DNA from: an uncultured Ruminiclostridium sp.
GTDB lineage: Bacteria; Bacillota; Clostridia; Oscillospirales; Ruminococcaceae
DNA length: 9,296 bases
Assembly: GCA_910585505.1 (NCBI GenBank)
Contig: CAJUFF010000050.1
Location: forward strand, 1-9,296
Reading direction: 5' to 3'
Position numbers and translations under genes: made by a program. Positions 1 through 5,026 of this stretch are shown in pieces. Under the pieces are notes generated by a model, which searched no databases, was not told the origin of the DNA, and saw nothing but the letters and a program-made list of their open reading frames with translations. Each line of letters begins with the position of its first letter. Positions within the stretch are counted from its first letter, which is position 1.

Positions 1-860
1 ACAATACCCATAGCACTGAGTGCTATATCGCCTCCTACATTGCAAGCATTTCCATAATGTACTAAAGAATTGTTTAATATAACTTGAAGCATAGTATTTG
101 CAACTTGTACAATAAAACTAGATACGCCTAATGAACAAAAATTAAATATTAATTTAAATTCAGGTTTGAAATACTGTTTTTTCAAACGCATTCTACTTTT
201 TGTTTTAAAATAGCATACTAATATAATAGCAGACAATATTTGTGATGTGATTGTAGCTATAGCAGCACCTTTTACCCCCCAATGGAGCACAAATATATAA
301 ATAGGGTCTAATACTGTATTTAATATTGCACCTACCATCATACTCATCATAGCCATTTTAGGGCTACCATCTGTACGTGCCATATTGGAAAGTCCTGCAC
401 CTACCATCATAAAAGGCATACCTATCAATATAATACTAGCATAATCTTTTGCATATTGCATAATAGTATCTGTTGCACCAAAAAGTTTCAGCATAGGCTC
501 AAAAAAACAAAAACCTATACCGCAGACAATGAGACCTAATACAATCAATATTGTCATCATATTTCCTAATACTTTTTCTGCTATATCAAATCTGCCTTCT
601 CCTAGACGGATAGAAGCATAAGCACTACCTCCTGCCCCTACAAGCATAGAAAGTGCTAATGCAATTGTCACAATAGGAAAAGCAACTGTTGTTGCTGCAT
701 TTCCCTGATAACCTACTCCTTGTCCTATAAATACCTGGTCTACAATATTATACAAATTGTTTACCAAAAAAGAAATTACAGAAGGTACAGCAAAACTTTT
801 CAGCAACTTTGAAACAGGTTCTATGCCTAATGGGTTTTCATTATCATTTTGTTTATTCAT
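1..860 (-). CDS. MATE-family multidrug/Na+ efflux transporter, 3' end cut off by window
   Basis: Reading the minus strand from ATG at 860 gives an open frame of 286 codons that runs off the left edge; it begins MNKQNDNENPLGIEPVSKLL. Family members are about 450 residues, so roughly the N-terminal 60 percent is present. Hallmarks of MATE transporters are visible: an N-terminal helix with a PSVISFLVNNLYNIVDQVFIG stretch, a GAGGSAYASIRLGEG loop, a GMPFMMVGAGLSNMARTDGSPKMAM segment, and a later LDPIYIFVLHWGVKGAAIAT segment. Several long hydrophobic helices fit an inner-membrane antiporter that exports cationic drugs or metabolites using a Na+ or H+ gradient. The start is supported by GGAGG six bases upstream (867-871). 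The DNA is very AT-rich, like the neighbouring mntP and unlike the genes right of 2099. The substrate cannot be told. Family assignment is firm; the subgroup (MepA/DinF-like) is a guess. Confidence 0.93.
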   Translation of the reverse strand, partial: MNKQNDNENPLGIEPVSKLLKSFAVPSVISFLVNNLYNIVDQVFIGQGVGYQGNAATTVAFPIVTIALALSMLVGAGGSAYASIRLGEGRFDIAEKVLGNMMTILIVLGLIVCGIGFCFFEPMLKLFGATDTIMQYAKDYASIILIGMPFMMVGAGLSNMARTDGSPKMAMMSMMVGAILNTVLDPIYIFVLHWGVKGAAIATITSQILSAIILVCYFKTKSRMRLKKQYFKPEFKLIFNFCSLGVSSFIVQVANTMLQVILNNSLVHYGNACNVGGDIALSAMGI

Positions 861-954
861 ACTATTCCTCCTTTGTCAATTATTTATAATATGAAAGGAC
901 AAATTGCCCTACACTGTGACTAAACAATACTTTTGCATATTTTGTCATTTTATC

Positions 955-983
955 ATACTATCACATCTATTTTTGATATGCAA
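955..983 (-). promoter_or_regulatory. Candidate sigma-A promoter for the MATE gene
   Basis: On the minus strand a TTGCAT -35 box (978-983) is followed after 17 bases by TAGTAT (955-960). It sits about 95 bases upstream of the MATE start codon in the mntP-MATE gap. Boxes and spacing are acceptable but imperfect, and AT-rich DNA yields such matches by chance. The rest of the gap (861-1071) holds no gene; a weak 9-bp AT-only inverted repeat (1024-1032 with 1055-1063, 22-base loop) lies just after the mntP stop and might end mntP transcripts. Confidence 0.4.
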
Positions 984-1071
984 TAATGAGTTTATATTAC
1001 TTTTTATAATAATTAAAGTACACTACAATATAGTCATAAATTGCTTTTTATTTTTATATTGTATTTTGTAT

Positions 1072-1632
1072 TCACATTATTTGCATATGTTCTAACAATA
1101 TTTTAATTCCCACTACAATCAATACCATTCCTCCTGCAACGGAAGCCTTTTTTTGTAAAAATGCTCCTAAATGTTTTCCCAATATACCTCCTATGTAACT
1201 TAAAACAAATGCTACAACACCTATAATAATACAAGCAAAAACAATATTAACTTCTAATATGGCAAAACTAACCCCTATTGCAAGAGCATCAATACTTGTT
1301 GCGATTGCTTGAAGCACTAAATTTTTATTTGTCAGTATTGTTATATTTTTTTGTTCTTGCTGCTTTAAACTTTCCCATACCATACTGCCTCCTATCAACA
1401 CAAGAAGAAAAAAAGCAATCCAATGGTCTATCGCTTCCATAGCACTTTTTACACTAATTCCTAAAAACCACCCTAACAAAGGCATTAAAAATTGAAATAA
1501 GCCAAAATAAATACCTTGTTTTAATGCTTCTTTTTTGCCAAAATAGCAAATAGATACTCCATTTGCAATAGAAACTGCAAAAGCGTCCATTGCTAAACTA
1601 AGTGCTATTAAAAAAATTGTCATTGTTTCCAT
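1072..1632 (-). CDS. mntP: Manganese efflux pump MntP
   Basis: This 186-residue membrane protein matches the MntP (formerly DUF204/YebN) family in length and in its internally repeated signature. The first repeat carries SLAMDAFAVSIANG (Asp16), the second ATSIDALAIGVSFA (Asp115); these acidic residues inside helices are the conserved ones of the family. About six hydrophobic segments are visible, the usual number. The family exports Mn2+ across the cytoplasmic membrane and protects against manganese overload. The start ATG at 1632 has AAGGGG seven bases upstream (1640-1645); a second ATG three codons in is less well placed. In many bacteria mntP is controlled by a yybP-ykoY manganese riboswitch, but only about 95 bases separate it from the tRNA terminator and I see no such structure, so its regulation is unknown. 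It lies in the same orientation as the MATE gene, 211 bases away, so cotranscription is possible but not shown. Confidence 0.93.
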   Translation of the reverse strand: METMTIFLIALSLAMDAFAVSIANGVSICYFGKKEALKQGIYFGLFQFLMPLLGWFLGISVKSAMEAIDHWIAFFLLVLIGGSMVWESLKQQEQKNITILTNKNLVLQAIATSIDALAIGVSFAILEVNIVFACIIIGVVAFVLSYIGGILGKHLGAFLQKKASVAGGMVLIVVGIKILLEHMQIM

Positions 1633-1727
1633 AAAAGTTCCCCTTCATTATGTTTTTAATTACGATATGCTAAAAATGATATTGAAAGAACAAATATATT
1701 AATATACTATAAATAAAGAGAAAATAA

Positions 1728-1753
1728 AAAGAATGTACAAATGTACATTCTTT
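1728..1753 (-). terminator. Intrinsic terminator of the tRNA-Val gene
   Basis: A perfect 12-bp inverted repeat (AAAGAATGTACA at 1728-1739, its complement at 1742-1753) lies just after the tRNA 3' end on the minus strand and runs into a T-rich tract (TTTTTATTTTC) there. A two-base centre means the outer 11 pairs close a four-base loop. Position and orientation fit termination of the tRNA transcript. It also insulates mntP from tRNA transcription. Confidence 0.8.
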
Positions 1754-1757
1754 ACTA

Positions 1758-1830
1758 TGGGAGTTACAGGGCTCGAACCTGTGACCCTCTGCTTGTAAGG
1801 CAGATGCTCTCCCAGCTGAGCTAAACTCCC
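1758..1830 (-). tRNA. tRNA-Val (anticodon UAC)
   Basis: The minus strand folds into a complete 73-nt cloverleaf: a 7-bp acceptor stem GGGAGTT/AACTCCC, a GCTC/GAGC D stem, a 5-bp anticodon stem TCTGC/GCAGA closing loop CTTACAA, a five-base variable loop GGGTC and a T arm with loop TTCGAGC. Bases 3-5 of the anticodon loop are TAC, which reads valine GUA codons and, with the usual wobble modification, other GUN codons. The discriminator base is A. CCA is not encoded (the next bases are TAG), so it must be added by tRNA nucleotidyltransferase. It stands alone with its own promoter and terminator. Its 3' end faces the AT-rich block at 1-1632, the side on which integrases usually insert DNA. Confidence 0.97.
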
Positions 1831-1835
1831 TACTT

Positions 1836-1857
1836 AGCCGCCTTTTATCTGACGGCT
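1836..1857 (-). other. Short hairpin in the 5' leader of pre-tRNA-Val
   Basis: On the minus strand AGCCGTC (1857-1851) pairs with GGCGGCT (1842-1836), seven pairs including one T-G wobble, around an eight-base loop. With the -10 box at 1863-1868, transcription should start near 1856, so nearly the whole leader before the mature tRNA would be this hairpin. It may protect the 5' end or guide RNase P cleavage; that role is inferred from position only. Confidence 0.45.
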
Positions 1858-1862
1858 TTATT

Positions 1863-1891
1863 ATTATACACGTTTTTTTAATGCTTGTCAA
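1863..1891 (-). promoter_or_regulatory. Full-consensus sigma-A promoter of tRNA-Val
   Basis: The minus strand reads TTGACA (1886-1891), a 17-base spacer, then TATAAT (1863-1868): a perfect match to the housekeeping promoter in both boxes and in spacing. It lies about 33 bases before the tRNA 5' end. Upstream on the same strand are A-rich runs (about 1892-1945) that could act as an UP element. This strength is expected for a stable-RNA gene. Confidence 0.9.
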
Positions 1892-2042
1892 GTCTTTTTT
1901 TGGATTTTTTATTGGAAAAATTTACAAAAAGTTTTTAAATTTACTTAATAATAAAGATAGTATATCAAAATCGGTAACTGTTATTCGAAATTCCAGCAGA
2001 AAATCCACGCGTTATTCCTATGCGAACAGGTTTTTAATGTAT

Positions 2043-2088
2043 CGCCGCACAAAAGGGCGCAAGTCCGACAGAAGACAGTTGTGCGGCG
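2043..2088 (-). repeat. GC-rich stem-loop downstream of tldE
   Basis: CGCCGCACAA (2043-2052) and TTGTGCGGCG (2079-2088) form a perfect 10-bp inverted repeat with a 26-base centre, starting about 10 bases past the tldE stop codon on the minus strand. It could stop transcription or protect the 3' end of tldDE mRNA. No T-run follows on the minus strand, so it is not a textbook intrinsic terminator. It could instead be a dispersed palindromic repeat. The remaining DNA to the left, 1892-2042, has no gene I can support. Confidence 0.55.
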
Positions 2089-2098
2089 CTGCCTAAAA

Positions 2099-3373
2099 TT
2101 ATTCTCCGCTTCCGGCCACGGCAACGTTTTCTATCTTAACCGCAAAGGGACCCTCATAATGGCTGTCGGAATATCTTTCTTCGGAAAATACAAGGTTTTT
2201 GTGCGCCTTGGTGATTATGCCGTTAACGGAACCGCCCGTCACCTTTGTTACGGCGTTTCCGTCAAAAAGATAAGCCAGCCTTATCTCGCCGCCAAAATGA
2301 CCAGTGAAGGGATCCATTTGAAAATCGGAAAATTTCATCGCCTGTAAGTAAGGCTTTTTCTTCATTGCCTCCAGGCTTTCAGAGCCCGCCTCCAGCTTTA
2401 TCTTTTCGTAAATACCGGTGGGAGCTATGTCAAGGTACTGAGCAAAACGGTTTTCGCCGTGGATAGCCTTCAATTCGCCGTTTTCGATAAGCTTTAGGTC
2501 GGACATCTTTATACCATCGGAGCTGTACGGTTGTGTGGCCGCGCAGACAATGTTAAGCTTTTCGCCGATTGTTTCGCCGCCCTGAACGTTTGTGCCAACC
2601 GAGTAGTCGGAATATTTAGCGTAAATATATGCGGAATTCGCTCTGAAGGTGTAATAGCTTAAAATTTCCGCCAACTCTTCGCCGCTCAGAATCACATCGT
2701 AATTCCCACTTTCGAGACAGCGCTTAGCTACCGATCTGTCTTTTGCCGCTTTTATTCCTTCCGCTGCCTTTTCCGCTATCGCATTTTCGTTGACGCAATC
2801 GTAGTCAAAACTGTAATGCAGTTCCACGTCCTCCTCGGTTTTGCACTGGGTTACAAACTCGCCGTTGATATCAAACTTGTTAAAAGCAACGTCTACCCCA
2901 TCGGAGTTTATAATTCTTATTTTTTCGTTTACCGCGAAAATTTCCGCGGAATTTATAAAAGCTTCTTCGTCGGTATCTGCCGAAAACAACGCTTTCGCCA
3001 TAGATCTTGCCGCGTCTTCGGTGGAATAAGAAACAGCAGAATCGTGCGTTACGGTTTTTCCATCCCCACGCACCAGCTCAAAATAGGGATTGGCGGCAAA
3101 TTGAGCGGCAAAGTAAGCCTCTATAAGCTTTTCCCTTACTTCCTCGTCGGCCATGGTGGGGAAAATATCAGCCGCCGCGCTTCCTGTCAGCTTTTCTCCG
3201 TCCTTTTCAAAATCGCGGTATACCGTTACTTTGTAATCAGTAATGTTTTTCGTGCGGCGGACGTCAAGTTTTTTCTTGATAAAAAACAGTTCGCTGCTGC
3301 TTTTTTCGGTTTGGTTTATCAGGTATTTTTCAATGCCTTCGGTTTTTAATATTTCGGTTATTTTATTTATCAT
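2099..3373 (-). CDS. tldE: TldE/PmbA, partner subunit of the TldD-TldE metalloprotease
   Basis: This 424-residue protein has the length and overall pattern of the TldD/PmbA superfamily but lacks the HExxxH zinc motif present in its neighbour, which identifies it as the TldE (PmbA) subunit. In Escherichia coli the TldD-TldE heterodimer is a cytoplasmic protease in which TldD carries the metal site and TldE completes the substrate channel; it cleaves unfolded peptides, trims the microcin B17 leader and degrades the antitoxin CcdA. The C-terminal half (about 290-420, including GGSVNGIITKAHKNL-like sequence) is the conserved barrel part. The start ATG at 3373 is preceded by AAGGTGG, seven bases away, and this site overlaps the tldD stop codon, so the two are probably translationally coupled with a 12-nt gap. 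No peptide precursor or toxin-antitoxin gene is nearby, so the local substrate is unknown. Confidence 0.92.
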   Translation of the reverse strand: MINKITEILKTEGIEKYLINQTEKSSSELFFIKKKLDVRRTKNITDYKVTVYRDFEKDGEKLTGSAAADIFPTMADEEVREKLIEAYFAAQFAANPYFELVRGDGKTVTHDSAVSYSTEDAARSMAKALFSADTDEEAFINSAEIFAVNEKIRIINSDGVDVAFNKFDINGEFVTQCKTEEDVELHYSFDYDCVNENAIAEKAAEGIKAAKDRSVAKRCLESGNYDVILSGEELAEILSYYTFRANSAYIYAKYSDYSVGTNVQGGETIGEKLNIVCAATQPYSSDGIKMSDLKLIENGELKAIHGENRFAQYLDIAPTGIYEKIKLEAGSESLEAMKKKPYLQAMKFSDFQMDPFTGHFGGEIRLAYLFDGNAVTKVTGGSVNGIITKAHKNLVFSEERYSDSHYEGPFAVKIENVAVAGSGE

Positions 3374-3385
3374 TTCGTTACCACC

Positions 3386-4792
3386 TTAACCCAAAGAAAT
3401 TTTTGCCTTGATATAAGGGCCGCCGTCGGAGACCTTGACCCATTCCTTATAACCCTTGCCGCACATACCCGTGCCGCAGAGCTCGGAGTTTTCGCTCATC
3501 ATTGTTATCGACTTAAGCAGATCGGGCACATAACCCGTCATAACTATGGGGGCGAATACTTTTCCCGTAAGCTTTCCGTCCTTTATCTCCTTTGCCATGC
3601 TCACCATCATCTGGATTCCCCAGTTTTTGGGATCCTCCATCCCGCTGCTGGGGTTTGAGAGGAGGAAGCCGTACTTTACGGAGGCTATCATATCCTCAAC
3701 CTTGTCGTTGCCGCCTAAAAAGTAAGTGTTTGTCATTCTTGTGTAGGCTTTTCTTTCGTAGCTTTCCCGCCTGCCGTTGCCGGTGGAACGGCAATCCAGC
3801 CAAAGGGCGCTTTTTGCGTCGCAGAAGCCTCCCTTTAAAATTCCCTTGTCTATAACAAGAGTATCGTGGGCTTCCTCGCCTTCGTCGTCAAAGAAATAAG
3901 TTGCGGTCTGGCTCACGGCGGAGGGGCTGTCGTGCATGGTAACGAGGGGAGAAGCGACTTGTTTTCCTATATAATTTTTTGCGAGAGCGCGGTCCTTGGC
4001 AAACATATCCATCTCAACGCCGTGTCCGAAGGCTTCGTGAACTATCATTCCCGTCACCTCCGGCTCGCATACGCACTCGTAGGTGCCGGGAGTTATAGGC
4101 TCGGCGGTGAGAAGCTCAAGGGCGGCGTCTACGGCAAGGTTCAGACCCTCGTCAAGCTTATTTAAAACCTCCGCTCCGCCGGAAACGGAAAAACCCTTGT
4201 AGCCCTGCCGGATATTTTCTCCGTCCTTTGCTACGGCGCTGACCATGGCGTTGGCCCACATTATGTTCTGGGTTAAGTCACGGTTACGGCTGATAAAAAT
4301 ATCGGAGTATTTGCGGTAGCCGAAACCGCATACGCAATCCACCAGCTTTTCGTTTTTTGCCAGTCCCGCTTTTCTGATACCGATGAGTTTTTCAATTATT
4401 TTCTCTTCGCCGAGTTCTTTGGGGTCAATTTCGTATTGGGAGGATTTGTCAAAGGCAAGGGGCTTGTCTTCGGGAATACCGACATTTTCTCCCTCATAAA
4501 GCTCTACCGCTCTCTCAACGTTTTTCACGATATCGGGAATAAGCTCTTCACTGAGCATATTGAATGAGTATTCCGCCTGCCCGCTTTTATCGAAAATGCG
4601 GATAACAAAGCCGCGTTTATTGTGAACGTCGCTGGGAACAATGCTTATACCCGTGGACGATACACGGTAAGTGACGCTCTCGCTGTCGGAGCCGAGAAGG
4701 GAACAGTACTCGTATTTTTCGCATAGCAGCTTTACCAGTTTTTTGGCTGTGGGTCTTATTTTTTCAAGATATTCGCTTTTTTTGACTTGCAT
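3386..4792 (-). CDS. tldD: TldD, metal-binding subunit of the TldD-TldE protease
   Basis: The 468-residue product is a typical TldD. It carries the zinc-protease motif HEAFGH (HExxxH; His252, Glu253, His257) and, near the C-terminus, GTGMCGKG, whose Cys444 corresponds to the third metal ligand of the E. coli enzyme. All catalytic features are therefore intact. The N-terminal part (about 1-200) is the less conserved half; the C-terminal half holds the active site. With TldE it should form a cytoplasmic heterodimeric protease acting on small or unfolded peptides. The start at 4792 is preceded by AAGGA about 13 bases upstream, rather far, but no better start is seen. The gene follows the Na/Pi cotransporter on the same strand, separated by a MITE-like element whose internal promoter points into tldD; without that element the two genes would be 33 nt apart. 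Confidence 0.95.
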   Translation of the reverse strand: MQVKKSEYLEKIRPTAKKLVKLLCEKYEYCSLLGSDSESVTYRVSSTGISIVPSDVHNKRGFVIRIFDKSGQAEYSFNMLSEELIPDIVKNVERAVELYEGENVGIPEDKPLAFDKSSQYEIDPKELGEEKIIEKLIGIRKAGLAKNEKLVDCVCGFGYRKYSDIFISRNRDLTQNIMWANAMVSAVAKDGENIRQGYKGFSVSGGAEVLNKLDEGLNLAVDAALELLTAEPITPGTYECVCEPEVTGMIVHEAFGHGVEMDMFAKDRALAKNYIGKQVASPLVTMHDSPSAVSQTATYFFDDEGEEAHDTLVIDKGILKGGFCDAKSALWLDCRSTGNGRRESYERKAYTRMTNTYFLGGNDKVEDMIASVKYGFLLSNPSSGMEDPKNWGIQMMVSMAKEIKDGKLTGKVFAPIVMTGYVPDLLKSITMMSENSELCGTGMCGKGYKEWVKVSDGGPYIKAKISLG

Positions 4793-4830
4793 TTTGTTAT
4801 TACTTTCCTTTCTTTAACGGAATGCTTAAT

Positions 4831-4860
4831 ACTAATCCCTTTTAAAACAGTTGGATTAGT
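4831..4860 (-). repeat. Short inverted repeat ACTAATCC/GGATTAGT in the tldD leader
   Basis: ACTAATCC (4831-4838) and GGATTAGT (4853-4860) are perfect 8-bp complements 14 bases apart; the first is part of the terminal repeat of the element. In a tldD transcript started inside the element this would be a second hairpin after the 19-bp one, about 40 bases before the start codon. In a read-through transcript from the upstream gene the same bases could instead pair with the far terminal repeat, so two alternative folds are possible. Confidence 0.5.
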
Positions 4861-4871
4861 GTTTTGGGTGC

Positions 4872-4916
4872 AATCCTTTTTAAACTATGGATAAAAACCA
4901 TAGTTTAAAAAGGATT
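4872..4916. repeat. Perfect 19-bp palindrome inside the MITE-like element
   Basis: Arms 4872-4890 and 4898-4916 are perfectly complementary over 19 bases, with a 7-base loop (ATAAAAA). The outer part of each arm, AATCCTTTTTAAAC, resembles the outer terminal repeat (AATCCCTTTTAAAAC), so this may be a second, nested copy of the repeat ends. No T-run follows either arm, so it is not a classical terminator, although so long a stem in mRNA could still slow polymerase or block nucleases between the cotransporter gene and tldD. Confidence 0.85.
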
Positions 4917-4975
4917 TGGTATAAATATATTATCGCGCTTTATTTTGGGTATAATTCATGTTTTTGTATTTTTAT

Positions 4976-5004
4976 ATTATAACATGTTCTTGATTGCAAT
5001 TCAA
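4976..5004 (-). promoter_or_regulatory. Extended -10 promoter within the element, reading into tldD
   Basis: The minus strand carries TTGAAT (4999-5004), a 17-base spacer ending in TGT, and TATAAT (4976-4981). The perfect -10 box, the TGn extension and ideal spacing make this one of the best promoter matches in the window. It lies wholly inside the MITE-like element, just within the right terminal repeat. Transcription would start near 4969 and give a leader of about 175 bases containing two hairpins before tldD. Confidence 0.7.
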
Positions 5005-5026
5005 TCTGTTTTGAAAGGGATTAGTA

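Noticed and set aside
904..1095. 63-codon plus-strand frame in the mntP-MATE gap
   Set aside because: TTG start without a ribosome binding site, sequence composition typical of translated AT-rich spacer, and it overlaps both the mntP 3' end and a likely promoter.
1633..1727. Possible yybP-ykoY manganese riboswitch before mntP
   Set aside because: The gap is short and AT-rich and shows none of the conserved paired helices or loop bases of that riboswitch.
1670..2096. Frames on both strands through the tRNA region (1670-1891 minus, 1881-2096 plus)
   Set aside because: The first translates the tRNA itself and the second starts inside the tRNA promoter; neither resembles a protein family.
4872..4916. 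19-bp palindrome as a standard intrinsic terminator for the cotransporter gene
   Set aside because: No T-run follows the stem on the minus strand (GCACCC follows), and its arms match the surrounding mobile element rather than a terminator.
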